Of a stretch of 64,000 nt of DNA, positions 1 to 8,185 are shown piece after piece; position 1 is the first letter of the stretch, and every line of letters begins with the position of its first letter. Made by a program: the position numbers and the translations under genes. The stretch spans positions 2,046,001 through 2,110,000 of the forward strand of contig NZ_CP192063.1 of the NCBI RefSeq assembly GCF_050942425.1, in the 5' to 3' direction. The DNA comes from Actinoallomurus sp050942425 (GTDB lineage Bacteria; Actinomycetota; Actinomycetes; Streptosporangiales; Streptosporangiaceae). The notes beneath the pieces are model-generated. The model was not told the DNA's origin. It ran no database searches and saw only the letters and a program-made list of their open reading frames with translations.

Positions 1-1374
1 ATCGCCCGGGTGCTGGAAGCGGGCGCCGACTCGACCACCGCCAGCGGCGTGGTCGGCACGCCGGCCTACATGGCTCCCGAGCAGATCGCAGGGGAACGGG
101 TCACGCCGGCCTCTGACGTGTTCGCCTGGGCTGCGACGATGGCGTTCGCCGCGACCGGACGATCACCCTTCGGGGGTGGTTCGATTCCGGCCGTCATCAA
201 CCGGATCACCCAGGGGGCACCCGATCTTTCCGGGGTGCCGATCGCGTTGCTGCCCGTGCTGGAGCGCTGCCTGGCCAAGGACCCGGAGGAACGGCCGACA
301 GCGCAGAAGCTGCTGCTGACCTTGATCGATGAGCAGCCGGATTCGACCACTGCCGACGAATCCATCAAAGAACCGGAGCAACTCCCCGCGGCGCCGTTGC
401 CGCCGGGGCCGGTACCGCCGCCGTACCTTCAGCCGCCGCCACTCCTGGCGCCGCGGCCGGCACGCGGGCGCCGGACCGTACTGATCGCCGCCACAGCGGC
501 GGGCACCGTGCTGGTTTTGGGCGCCGTTGCGGTCGGCGCGTGGATGTACGCCCCGGGGAGAGGCTCGGCGGACTCGCTTGCCCTGCCCACGGGCGGAACC
601 GAACTCCTGAAGGCCGCCTCGGTCGACGTACAGGCCCTCACGAGCTACGACTATCGCACGCTCGACGCCGACGTGAGGTCGGCCCGAAGCATGATGACCG
701 GCGGCATGCAGAAGCAGTACGACTCCGAGATGACGACCACCCGTCAGGCGATGCTGGAGCAGAAGGCCGTGAGCGCGGCGACGGTGCTCAACGCCGGACT
801 GATGTCGACGCGCGGCTCCCGAGCTACTGTCCTGATCTTCCTCAACCAGCAGATCACCAGAGCGGGACAGACGCCGACGGCGAACCGCTCTCAGATCCGG
901 GCCATGCTGGTCCGCCGGCAGGGACAGTGGCGGCTCGATCAGATCACGCTCCTGCCCGCCGCTCCCACCGACGTCAGCGACGTTTCCTGGCCCGGTCGGC
1001 AGGTCTCCTCGGTGCTCACGTCCGCGCAGTCTTGTATCCGCACGCTGCACTCGATCAACTATCGGCAACTCGACAGCACGCTCGCAGCGGTCCCCAAGTG
1101 CACTACCGGCGAAGTCCGCGATCAATGGACCAGGTCCCAGGCCCAGCTCAGATCGGCCATCGCCGGCGCGCAGAGCATCACCAGCGTCTCGGCCATCGAC
1201 GTCGCCCTGACTGCGTCGACGGGCCCGTCGCAGGCCACCGTGCTCGCCGCCGTGGGCACCGAGGTGCGGACGAAGACAACGCCGTCGCCGACCAAGCATT
1301 CCATCCGTTACCAGGCGACGATGAACCGTGTCGGCGGTCAATGGCTGCTGGCCAAACTGGCACCCGTCACCTGA
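1..1374 (+). CDS. Membrane Ser/Thr protein kinase, C-terminal part, with two Mce-associated-like outer domains
   Basis: The reading frame is open from base 1, so the N-lobe and catalytic loop lie outside the window. What is visible is the end of the activation segment (GTPAYMAPEQ, residues 19-28) and the rest of the kinase C-lobe to about residue 110. A Pro-rich juxtamembrane linker follows (125-155), then one membrane helix (about 159-183) and an outer region of about 270 residues. That outer region reads as two similar units (about 205-330 and 335-457), each with a 'YDYRTLD/INYRQLD' start and a 'GQWRLDQI/GQWLLAKL' end. This pattern is typical of Mce-associated (Mam) proteins. The role is probably transmembrane signalling with the outer units as sensor or docking domain (inference). 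The kinase part resembles the kinase at 43.5-45.8 kb. Confidence 0.85.
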   Translation: MARVLEAGADSTTASGVVGTPAYMAPEQIAGERVTPASDVFAWAATMAFAATGRSPFGGGSIPAVINRITQGAPDLSGVPIALLPVLERCLAKDPEERPTAQKLLLTLIDEQPDSTTADESIKEPEQLPAAPLPPGPVPPPYLQPPPLLAPRPARGRRTVLIAATAAGTVLVLGAVAVGAWMYAPGRGSADSLALPTGGTELLKAASVDVQALTSYDYRTLDADVRSARSMMTGGMQKQYDSEMTTTRQAMLEQKAVSAATVLNAGLMSTRGSRATVLIFLNQQITRAGQTPTANRSQIRAMLVRRQGQWRLDQITLLPAAPTDVSDVSWPGRQVSSVLTSAQSCIRTLHSINYRQLDSTLAAVPKCTTGEVRDQWTRSQAQLRSAIAGAQSITSVSAIDVALTASTGPSQATVLAAVGTEVRTKTTPSPTKHSIRYQATMNRVGGQWLLAKLAPVT

Positions 1375-1446
1375 TCTGCCCGTTCGGCTCGCGTTTCCTG
1401 TGGCTTGCCGAAAAATCCCCGCGAGAAACTCAGTATTCAGGGACGG

Positions 1447-2178
1447 TCACGGGATGAGATCCCAGGCGCGGGCCCGGGCGGCACAGTCCTCCCGGAAGGC
1501 AGCCGCGTCGAAGACGCCACCGAGATGCGGGGCGAGACCGTCCCGGGCGGCGAGCAGGAACTCCGGCCCGTCGAGCCGCCCCGACCGCTCGGGCAGCGCC
1601 CCGGACAGCGGACGGGCGGCGATCGTCTCCAGGTCCCGGACGTTGCACAGGTCGTCCAGGCCGGGCCGGTGCGGCCAGGCGCCGATGACGACGCCGGCCA
1701 GGTCGAGGCCGTGGTTCGCCATCGTCTCCAGGGTCAGCGCCGTGTGGTTCAGCGTGCCCAGTCCCGGCCGTACCGCGACCAGAACGGGCGCCCGCAGCGA
1801 GTGCGCGAGGTCGGCCAGCGTCGCCCCGTCATCGTCGAACCGGACGAGCAACCCGCCGGCCCCTTCGACGATGACCAGGTCGCGGTCCAGCGCATGGATC
1901 CGATCGGCGGCGGCGACCAGGTCAGGGGGCGGCAGCTCGGCCCGCCGGGCGGCCGCGGCCGGAGACAGCGCGTCGGCATAGCGAGCGAACTCGTGCAGGT
2001 CGCCGACGCCCGCGAGCCGCCGGACCTCGTCCAGGTCCCCCGGCAGGCCGGGCCGTGCACCGGTCTGCGCGGGCTTGACCACCGCGACCGACGCCCCCCG
2101 CGCCCGCGCCAACGCCGCGACCGCCGCGGTGACGACCGTCTTGCCCACTCCGGTGTCCGTCCCGGTGACCACGAGCAC
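1447..2178 (-). CDS. bioD: Dethiobiotin synthetase
   Basis: BioD closes the ureido ring of 7,8-diaminopelargonate with CO2 and ATP to make dethiobiotin, in the cytoplasm. The N-terminus carries the family P-loop TGTDTGVGKT (residues 5-14), followed by the 'VVKPAQTG' substrate segment and later the 'VEGAGGLLVRF' motif. The length of about 243 residues is normal. The start is placed at the GTG at 2178 because GAGG lies six bases upstream; a GTG two codons earlier (2184) is possible but has no usable spacing. bioF lies 1.7 kb upstream on the same strand, separated by a Uma2 gene and a GntR regulator. bioA and bioB are not in this window. Confidence 0.93.
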   Translation of the reverse strand: MLVVTGTDTGVGKTVVTAAVAALARARGASVAVVKPAQTGARPGLPGDLDEVRRLAGVGDLHEFARYADALSPAAAARRAELPPPDLVAAADRIHALDRDLVIVEGAGGLLVRFDDDGATLADLAHSLRAPVLVAVRPGLGTLNHTALTLETMANHGLDLAGVVIGAWPHRPGLDDLCNVRDLETIAARPLSGALPERSGRLDGPEFLLAARDGLAPHLGGVFDAAAFREDCAARARAWDLIP

Positions 2179-2307
2179 ACTCACCCTCGTGACTCTAACC
2201 AGTCACGGCACCGAATCCGCGGCGACACTGCGGCCGACGAAGCGGCGAGCAAGGATCTGCTGTGCTCGATCCCAGGGGTCACCGGCGCGGGCGGAGAGTC
2301 GCCGCCC

Positions 2308-2970
2308 TCAGCGTGGAATCTCGTCCCAGGGCTCCCACTTGTCAGTGGGGATCGCGAATCCGAATGGATCCGGTAGGCGGATGGTCTCCCCGAACTCCCA
2401 GGATTGAAGGTGCCGGTACATGCCGCTGCTCCGGTCCGGATTGGAGAAGAACAGGGTCTGTGCGGCACGGGGGTCGCGATCGACTAGAAGATAATTGGGG
2501 ATTCCGGCCTGGGCGTAGCCGCTCCACTTGGTGGCGGCGCCGCGTCTCGGCCCCGGCTGACGGTCACAGGCGGCGTTGGAACGCGAGGTGACCTCGACGA
2601 CCAGACTCACCTGATCTGGAAGAAGGTGCCGGACATCGGCCTTTCGCGCCTCGTCATGCATGTCGACGTCCAGGACGATGAGATCCGGAATATAGCCGTC
2701 GCGGATATCGCTCAGATTCAGGTCGGTTACCTGCACGCAACGCCAGCGGAAGGTCGGATCCGCGATTCTTGCTTCGACCATGCAGTCGGCGATGTCCTGC
2801 ACGATGCCGTTATGGCCAAAGGTCGGACCCGGTGACACGACGATTTCCCCTCCGATGACCTCGACCCTGGTGCCGTCGTCAGGGAGGTGGAGGAAGTCGG
2901 CCAGTTCGCCGCGCACCCATAGGTCGTACGGGGTGTCCGGGAGCGTGTAGTAATGGGCCACCGCGCTCAC
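2308..2970 (-). CDS. Uma2 family putative restriction endonuclease
   Basis: This is a 220-residue protein of the Uma2/DUF820 family, a PD-(D/E)xK nuclease fold common in actinobacteria and cyanobacteria. Family hallmarks are 'VEVIGGEIVVSP' near the N-terminus, 'YIPDLIVLD' (catalytic Asp) and 'SLVVEVTSRSN' (catalytic Glu), then 'GIPNYLLVDRD'. The usual Lys after the Glu motif is not obvious; it reads 'EVTSRSN'. The GTG at 2970 is chosen because AGGGAGGAG precedes it by about eight bases; a GTG seven codons upstream would contain that ribosome site. The in vivo role of the family is unknown. The gene sits alone between bioD and the DasR-like gene. Confidence 0.85.
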   Translation of the reverse strand: MSAVAHYYTLPDTPYDLWVRGELADFLHLPDDGTRVEVIGGEIVVSPGPTFGHNGIVQDIADCMVEARIADPTFRWRCVQVTDLNLSDIRDGYIPDLIVLDVDMHDEARKADVRHLLPDQVSLVVEVTSRSNAACDRQPGPRRGAATKWSGYAQAGIPNYLLVDRDPRAAQTLFFSNPDRSSGMYRHLQSWEFGETIRLPDPFGFAIPTDKWEPWDEIPR

Positions 2971-3077
2971 GTTGTGTGACTCCTCCCTCACGATCAGCTC
3001 CGGTCATCGTAGGGAACCTGCTCACTGTCCGTACCCAGAACCGTACATTCCCCGGCGCCTGCTGTCGGGAGGTGAGC

Positions 3078-3830
3078 CTAGGGAGTCTGGTCGCGGCGGC
3101 GGAGGCGGGTGATGAACTTGTAGCGGTCGCCGCGGTAGAAGGACTGGGCCCATTCGACGGGGTGGCCGTCGAGGTCGAAGGCGTGCCGGGACAGCAGGAG
3201 CAGCGGCAGGCCGACGTCGACGCCCAGGAGCTGGGCGTCGTCGGGGGTGGCCAGCACGGTCTCGATCGTCTCCTCGGCTTCGGCGAGGTGGACGTCGTAC
3301 GCGGTGGCGAGCGTCTCGTACAGCGAGCCGTGGCGCGGGAGCTCCTTGCGGAGGCCGGGGAAGCGGCGCGCGGGCAGCAGGGACGTGTCGATCGACATGG
3401 GCTCGCCGTCGGCGAGGCGAAGCCGGTGGATGCGCAGGGCGCGGCCGCCGGGGCGGATGCCGAGCAGGCCGGCGACGCGTTCGTCGGCGGTGACGTAGTC
3501 GATGTCGAGGATGCGGGTCTCGGGGTGGAGGCCGTGGTGCCGCATGTCCTCGGTGTAGCTGACGAGCTGCAGTTCCTGGGCGACCTTCGGCTTGGCGACG
3601 AACGTGCCCTTGCCCTGGATGCGCTGCAGGCGTCCTTCGATCACGAGCTCGGCGAGGGCCTGGCGGACGGTCGTGCGGGAGGTGCCGTACTTCTCGGCGA
3701 GGCTGCGTTCGGGCGGCAGGGGGCTACCGGGGGTGAGGGCCTCGGTCAGCTCGATGAGGCGCTTCTTCAGCCGGTAGTACTTCGGGACCCGGGGTTCGAT
3801 CCCTAGCTCAGGTGCCCGTTCAGCCGTCAC
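3078..3830 (-). CDS. dasR: GntR/HutC-type regulator resembling DasR
   Basis: This is a 250-residue GntR-family regulator. A winged-helix DNA-binding domain (about residues 15-80, 'TSRTTVRQALAELVIEGRL' and 'IQGKGTFVAKPKV') is followed by a UTRA ligand-binding domain (about 90-240). 'VPKYYRLKK', 'SYTEDMR', 'YDVHLAEAEETIET' and 'SFYRGDRYKF' closely follow my recollection of Streptomyces DasR, the glucosamine-6-phosphate-responsive repressor of GlcNAc/chitin genes and development. Orthology is inferred from memory, not by search. The GTG start has AGGAG five bases upstream. The gene follows bioF by 15 bases on the same strand, and its ribosome site can pair with the end of bioF (separate entry). 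No dre-like operator was seen nearby. Confidence 0.8.
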   Translation of the reverse strand: MTAERAPELGIEPRVPKYYRLKKRLIELTEALTPGSPLPPERSLAEKYGTSRTTVRQALAELVIEGRLQRIQGKGTFVAKPKVAQELQLVSYTEDMRHHGLHPETRILDIDYVTADERVAGLLGIRPGGRALRIHRLRLADGEPMSIDTSLLPARRFPGLRKELPRHGSLYETLATAYDVHLAEAEETIETVLATPDDAQLLGVDVGLPLLLLSRHAFDLDGHPVEWAQSFYRGDRYKFITRLRRRDQTP

Positions 3831-3835
3831 GCGCT

Positions 3836-3874
3836 CTCCTAACGTTCATCGCCGCGTCGCTCCGGCGTTAGGAG
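3836..3874 (-). promoter_or_regulatory. Hairpin that can mask the dasR ribosome-binding site
   Basis: CTCCTAACG in the last codons of bioF (3874-3866 on the transcript) is perfectly complementary to CGTTAGGAG (3844-3836), with 21 bases between. The second arm contains the AGGAG Shine-Dalgarno sequence of the next gene and the bioF stop codon lies in the loop. A ribosome finishing bioF would melt the stem. Translational coupling is inferred. Confidence 0.55.
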
Positions 3875-5012
3875 CAGGGTACGGTCTGGAATCTTCCTTG
3901 ACAGTAGCCAGGGCCTCGCAGGCTACTGTGAGATCTGCCTCGCTCAGGTCGGCGCGGGCGGCAATGCGCAGGCAGGCGCGTCCTTCCGGCACTGACGGTG
4001 GCCGGAAGCAGCCGACTCGCACCCCTTGCTCGGCGCACAGTTCCGCGGCGCGGACGGCGTCGTGGGGGTCACCGATGATCACTGGGACGACGGCGGCGGC
4101 CGGGGACGTGGTCTCCAGGCCGAGTTCCCGCGCGATGCCGGCCAGCCGGTGGGCGCGTTCGCGGGCGCGTTCGGGCCGGTCCGGCTCTTTCGCGAGCACG
4201 TCGAGGGCGGCAAGGGCCGCGCCGGCGCACGCCGGAGCCAGCCCGGTGTCGAAGGTGAAGGACCGCGCGGTGTCCACGAGGGTCTCGACGACCTCCGGGG
4301 CGCCGAGGACCACGCCGCCCTGCGCGCCGAGCGACTTGGACAGGGTGGCGGTGAGGACGACGTCGGGCTGTCCGGCGAGTCCGGCGGCGTACGCGGCGCC
4401 GCGGCCGTCCGGTCCGACGACGCCGAGTGCGTGGGCCTCGTCGATCACGAGGATCGCGCCATGGTGCCGTACGACCTGGTGCAGTTCCCGGAGCGGCGCG
4501 ATGTCGCCGTCCACGGAGAACACCGCGTCGGTGACGACGATCGCGTCACGCGCGCCGGCCAGGGCGGCGTCGACGGCCGCGACGTCTCCGTGCGGAGACA
4601 CCGTGACGGCCGCCCGGGAGAGGCGGCAGCCGTCGATCAGCGACGCGTGGTTGCCCTGGTCGGACACGATCACCCGGGGACGCAGGGCGGTGACGGCCCC
4701 GAGGTTGGCGAGGTAGCCCGAGGAGAACACGAGCGCGGACGGCATGCCGGTGAACTCCGCGAGGCGGTGCTCCAGCTCGGCGTGCAGCTCCGTCGTCCCG
4801 GTGACCAGCCGGGACCCGGTCGAACCCGCGCCCCACGTCCGTACGGCCTCGACGGCCCCCTCGATCACCCGCGCGTCGCCGGACAGGCCCAGATAGTCGT
4901 TGGAGGCCAGGTCGAGGAGCCGGGGCACGGACGGGCGGGGACGGAGCGTACGGTGCAGGCCTGCGGCCGTGCGTTCGCGTGTCGCGGCCGTCAGCCGCAG
5001 AAGAGGGTCCAC
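3846..5012 (-). CDS. bioF: 8-amino-7-oxononanoate synthase
   Basis: This is a PLP-dependent alpha-oxoamine synthase that condenses pimeloyl thioester and L-alanine in the first step of biotin ring assembly. At 388 residues it has 'ASNDYLGLS' near the N-terminus, 'SSGYLANLGAVTAL' in the cofactor pocket, 'VIDEAHALGVVG' (Asp and His contacting PLP) and the Schiff-base lysine in 'TATLSKSLGAQGG'. The start is a GTG at 5012. Only 38 bases separate it from the start of divergent pdtaS, so both promoters are compressed into that gap. CATAAT in the gap is a possible -10 for bioF. The last codons form one arm of the hairpin over the next gene's ribosome site. Confidence 0.93.
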   Translation of the reverse strand: MDPLLRLTAATRERTAAGLHRTLRPRPSVPRLLDLASNDYLGLSGDARVIEGAVEAVRTWGAGSTGSRLVTGTTELHAELEHRLAEFTGMPSALVFSSGYLANLGAVTALRPRVIVSDQGNHASLIDGCRLSRAAVTVSPHGDVAAVDAALAGARDAIVVTDAVFSVDGDIAPLRELHQVVRHHGAILVIDEAHALGVVGPDGRGAAYAAGLAGQPDVVLTATLSKSLGAQGGVVLGAPEVVETLVDTARSFTFDTGLAPACAGAALAALDVLAKEPDRPERARERAHRLAGIARELGLETTSPAAAVVPVIIGDPHDAVRAAELCAEQGVRVGCFRPPSVPEGRACLRIAARADLSEADLTVACEALATVKEDSRPYPAPNAGATRR

Positions 5013-5050
5013 CCGGAAATCATTCCAGCCCCGCCTGCGATTATGCAGAG

Positions 5051-6553
5051 GTGCCCACGTTGACCGACCTGACCCGGCAGCACACCGATCTCGACGCGGC
5101 GGACCTCGAATGGATCCACGCCCTGGTGTCGGACTGGCAGCTGCTCGCGGACCTGTCCTTCGCCGACCTGGTGCTCTGGGTCCCGCTGACCTCGCGCCGC
5201 CCCCGGAAGAACGGCACCGTGGAGGGCTGGGTGGCGGTGGCCCAGATCCGGCCGACGACGGGCCCGACGGCCTACCCGGACGACCTCGTCGGCGTCGTCG
5301 CCGATCCCGGGACGCGCGGCCTCATCGACGTGGCGTGGGCGGAGCAGCGGATCTGGCGGGAGGGCGACCCCGAGTGGGGGAGCGGCATCCCGGTCCGGGA
5401 GGAGGCCATCCCCGTACGCCGGGGCGACCGGATCCTCGGCATCATCCAGCGCAGCACGAACCTCAGCTCCGCGCGTACGCCCAGCCACCTGGAGCTGACG
5501 TATCTGCAGAGCGCCAGCGACCTGGCGAAAATGATCAACGATGGGCGCTTCCCGTTCCCGGGCGAGGAGCCGAACCTCGCGCGGTCCCCGCGCGTGGGCG
5601 ACGGCCTGGTCCGGGTCGATCACGACGGGCGCGTGCTCTACGCCAGTCCCAACGCCCAGTCGGCGTACCGCAGGCTGGGGCTGGCCACCGACCTGGAGGG
5701 CACGCTCCTGAGGGACACCACGGCGCTGCTCGTCAGCGCCCCGGTGGACGACTCGCTGGCGGTGGTCGCCGGCGGGCGCGCCGCCCGCGAGACCGAGATC
5801 GAGGCGAACGGCGCGATCGTCCAGCTCCGCGCCATCCCGCTGATCGTCGACGGCGAACGGACCGGCGCGCTGGTCCTGCTGCGGGACGTCACCGAGCTGC
5901 GCTGGCGCGACCGGGCGCTGATGAGCAAGGACGCGACGATCCGGGAGATCCACCACCGCGTGAAGAACAACCTGCAGACCGTCGCGGCGCTGCTGCGCCT
6001 GCAGGCGCGGCGGCTGCGGGTGCCGGAGGGACGGGAGGCGCTGGAGGAGGCGGTGCGCCGGGTGGGCTCGATCGCGATCGTCCACGAGACGCTGTCGCAC
6101 ACGCCCGACGAGCTCGTCGACTTCGACGACATCGCGGACCGGGTCATGGCCATGGCGGGGGAGGTCTCCGCGCCGGAGACCCGGGTACGCCCGCGGCGGG
6201 TCGGTGGCTTCGGGGTGCTGCCCGCGGTGATCGCCACGCCGCTCGCCATGGTCCTGGCCGAGCTGCTGCAGAACGCCCTGGAACACGGGCTGGCCAACCG
6301 CGCCGGATCGCTCGAGGTGGTCGTGACCCGCGGCGAGGAGCGGCTCAACGTCCTCGTCGCCGACGACGGGAGCGGGCTGCCGGCCGACTTCGACGTCGAG
6401 TCGGCCTCGAGCCTGGGCCTGCAGATCGTGCGGACGTTGATCGTGGGAGAGCTGGGCGGGGTCATCGACCTGCGCCCGCGTTCGGGCGGGGGCACGGAGG
6501 TGGTCCTGGACATCCCGCTGGACCAGGGGCCGCGTACCGCGCCGCCGGGCTGA
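5051..6553 (+). CDS. pdtaS: Sensor histidine kinase of the PdtaS type
   Basis: This 500-residue cytoplasmic kinase has no membrane helices. It has an N-terminal GAF-like 'histidine kinase N' domain (about 1-150), a PAS domain (about 175-290, 'DGLVRVDHDGRVLYASPNAQSAYRRLG'-type start), a HisKA_2 dimerisation domain with the phospho-acceptor in 'IHHRVKNNLQTVAALLRLQ', and a HATPase domain ending in 'GLQIVRTLI' and 'GGTEVVLDIPL'. The GTG at 5051 matches the usual N-terminus ('MPTLTDLTRQHTDLD'). In Mycobacterium tuberculosis pdtaS (Rv3220c) adjoins whiB1 (Rv3219); the same pair occurs here, supporting the name. The partner PdtaR, an RNA-binding antiterminator, is not in the window. Confidence 0.88.
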   Translation: MPTLTDLTRQHTDLDAADLEWIHALVSDWQLLADLSFADLVLWVPLTSRRPRKNGTVEGWVAVAQIRPTTGPTAYPDDLVGVVADPGTRGLIDVAWAEQRIWREGDPEWGSGIPVREEAIPVRRGDRILGIIQRSTNLSSARTPSHLELTYLQSASDLAKMINDGRFPFPGEEPNLARSPRVGDGLVRVDHDGRVLYASPNAQSAYRRLGLATDLEGTLLRDTTALLVSAPVDDSLAVVAGGRAARETEIEANGAIVQLRAIPLIVDGERTGALVLLRDVTELRWRDRALMSKDATIREIHHRVKNNLQTVAALLRLQARRLRVPEGREALEEAVRRVGSIAIVHETLSHTPDELVDFDDIADRVMAMAGEVSAPETRVRPRRVGGFGVLPAVIATPLAMVLAELLQNALEHGLANRAGSLEVVVTRGEERLNVLVADDGSGLPADFDVESASSLGLQIVRTLIVGELGGVIDLRPRSGGGTEVVLDIPLDQGPRTAPPG

Positions 6554-6658
6554 TCGGTCCGCCGAGGCGGATCGTGGCCGGTGGGAACCGCAGATCACAC
6601 TGGGCCGGCTCGCGGGGCGAGACCCGGCCGATCAGCCGTCCAGGGCCCGGAAACGACC

Positions 6659-6689
6659 GACGCCCGCGGCCGTGGGGCCGTGGGCGTCA
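6659..6689. terminator. Hairpin between convergent pdtaS and whiB1
   Basis: ACGCCCGCGGC (6660-6670) pairs with GCCGTGGGCGT (6678-6688) with one mismatch. It lies between the 3' ends of two convergent genes. No T-run follows on either strand, so activity is uncertain. Confidence 0.4.
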
Positions 6690-6744
6690 GTGCCGTCCGC
6701 TGTCGTGGACCGACCTGCGAACCACGATGCGGTGTCGTCTGTGT

Positions 6745-6999
6745 TCAGGCGTGGGCGCGAGCGCGGGCGCGGGCGTTCCGGCGCTTCAGGGCGCGTCGCT
6801 CGTCTTCGCTCAGGGCGCCCCAAACGCCGGCGTCCTGACCGGAGGTCAGGGCCCAGCGCAAGCAGGCGTCGGTCACCGGGCAGCGGCGGCATACCTGCTT
6901 GGCCTCCTCGATCTGCACCAGTGCGGGGCCGGTGTTCCCGATCGGGAAGAACAGCTCGGGGTCCACGTCACGGCAGGCAGCGCGGTGGCGCCAGTCCAT
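6745..6999 (-). CDS. whiB1: WhiB-family iron-sulfur transcription factor WhiB1
   Basis: This 84-residue protein carries four cluster-binding cysteines at positions 9, 37, 40 and 46 (C-x27-C-x2-C-x5-C), the GVWG turn (58-61) and a basic tail (KRRNARARARA) for DNA contact. The 'MDWRHRAACRDVDPELFFPIG' type start is that of WhiB1/WblE, a [4Fe-4S], NO-sensitive partner of the primary sigma factor. The ATG at 6999 has AAGGAG nine bases upstream; longer in-frame versions are unlikely. The 259-base leader between the lipid kinase gene and this start holds a Crp-like site and an AT-rich palindrome, suggesting a regulated promoter. WhiB1 is essential in M. tuberculosis (known there, not shown here). 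Confidence 0.95.
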   Translation of the reverse strand: MDWRHRAACRDVDPELFFPIGNTGPALVQIEEAKQVCRRCPVTDACLRWALTSGQDAGVWGALSEDERRALKRRNARARARAHA

Positions 7000-7185
7000 G
7001 CGGTCCACTCCTTCGTAGCGCGTGAAGTGTCGACTCCACTTGTGAACGGTTTCACGATGTCGCGAACAGTCCGTGGACCATTGGGTGAGGGTCCGGGAAG
7101 TGTTCATGGCGGTCTCGACCAGGGGCGATACCCGAATGCCGCGCGCCACTTAGAGATTCCCAGGGCGTCAGAGAGGGCGCAAGAC

Positions 7186-7207
7186 CTTTGAGAAAACTTT
7201 CTCAAAG
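7186..7207. promoter_or_regulatory. AT-rich palindrome in the whiB1 leader
   Basis: CTTTGAGAAA and TTTCTCAAAG form a perfect 10+2+10 inverted repeat about 190 bases before the whiB1 start. It is conspicuous in GC-rich DNA. It could be a repressor operator or an RNA hairpin terminating the upstream lipid kinase transcript; the sequence alone does not decide. Confidence 0.45.
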
Positions 7208-7253
7208 TATGGCTGTCGTGTGTGTCACATGACCGAAACATGAACGTCGCTTC

Positions 7254-7267
7254 GTGACTCAGATCAC
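7254..7267. promoter_or_regulatory. Crp-like site upstream of whiB1
   Basis: GTGACTCAGATCAC matches the GTGA-N6-TCAC Crp half-site arrangement. It overlaps the stop codon of the lipid kinase gene, about 255 bases before the whiB1 start. M. tuberculosis whiB1 is controlled by the cAMP receptor Rv3676, so a conserved input is plausible. Inference from pattern only. Confidence 0.4.
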
Positions 7268-8185
7268 GATGCGAACCGCCTTGGGAACGGAGCGGAAGGT
7301 CACTGCCTCGCGTTGCCCGAGGTAGTCCCCGTCGACCTGGAAGGCGATCGGCCGGTGCGACCGCAGCGTGAACTCCGGCAGGTCGTGCAGACCCACGACG
7401 TGGCCCCCGCGCGGCAGCCGCTTGAACGGCGGCAGGATCTGCGGCAGCACGCCCAGCGTGGACAGCAGATCCAGCCGTCGTAGCCCGAACAGGTCGAGGC
7501 CGGTCGCGAACGCCGCCCGCGGGTTCGGGTCGACCGGCCACGGCCCGGCGTACGTCCACGGCGAGGTGTTCGACACGATGCTCAGGAAGATGTGCCCGAG
7601 CGGCGGCTTGCCGGGCACTTCGAGGGTGAGCGCCGGACGCCGGCGGTCCGTCAGCACGAAGAACTGGCGCAGCGCCGTCCGGATGTACAGCGTGGAGTAG
7701 GCGCGGGACCCGGACGACCGGAGCTGCTCGACGGCGTGGACGACCTCCGCGTCCAGCCCCAGGCCGGCGCAGAAGGTGAAGTAGCGGTTGTCGGCCATGC
7801 CGAGGCCCACGGTCCGGTGCCGGCCGGCCCGGAGCGCCTCCAGCACCTGGCCCGCGGCGTCGAGCGCGTTGTTGGGCAGGCCCAGCGAACGCGCGAAGAC
7901 GTTCGCGCTGCCCGACGGGACGACCGCGAGAGCCGGCAGGTCCTCCGACGGGCCGCCCGCGAGCAGCCCGTTGACGGCCTCGTTCACGGTGCCGTCGCCG
8001 CCCAGCGCGATGACCACGTCATAGCCCTCGGCGACCGCCTGCTCGGCCAGCTCGGTCGCGTGCCCGCGCCGCTGGGTCTCGGCGAGCTCCAGCCGCACCT
8101 CGCCGGCGAACGCGCGCATGAGCACGTCCCGGGCTCGCCGTGACGTGGTGGTCGCCTTCGGATTGGCGATCAAGAGTGCGCGCAC
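7259..8185 (-). CDS. Diacylglycerol/lipid kinase family protein
   Basis: This is a soluble lipid kinase of the DAGK catalytic family (YegS/DgkB type), which phosphorylates diacylglycerol or related lipids with ATP at the membrane surface. At 308 residues it starts 'MRALLIANPKATTTS' and has the nucleotide-binding 'ALGGDGTVNEAVNGL' and 'VVPSGSANVFARSLGL' motifs, then a beta-sandwich domain ending 'FQVDGDYLGQREAVTF'. The GTG at 8185 gives the usual MRALLIANPK start; a TTG two codons earlier is the alternative. No Shine-Dalgarno is evident, so it may be leaderless. The following gene, whiB1, has its own long leader. Confidence 0.88.
   Translation of the reverse strand: MRALLIANPKATTTSRRARDVLMRAFAGEVRLELAETQRRGHATELAEQAVAEGYDVVIALGGDGTVNEAVNGLLAGGPSEDLPALAVVPSGSANVFARSLGLPNNALDAAGQVLEALRAGRHRTVGLGMADNRYFTFCAGLGLDAEVVHAVEQLRSSGSRAYSTLYIRTALRQFFVLTDRRRPALTLEVPGKPPLGHIFLSIVSNTSPWTYAGPWPVDPNPRAAFATGLDLFGLRRLDLLSTLGVLPQILPPFKRLPRGGHVVGLHDLPEFTLRSHRPIAFQVDGDYLGQREAVTFRSVPKAVRIVI

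Noticed and set aside
4991..6598. 535-codon minus-strand frame opposite pdtaS
   Set aside because: Repetitive Arg/Gln/Asp-rich shadow; pdtaS domains are clear on the plus strand.
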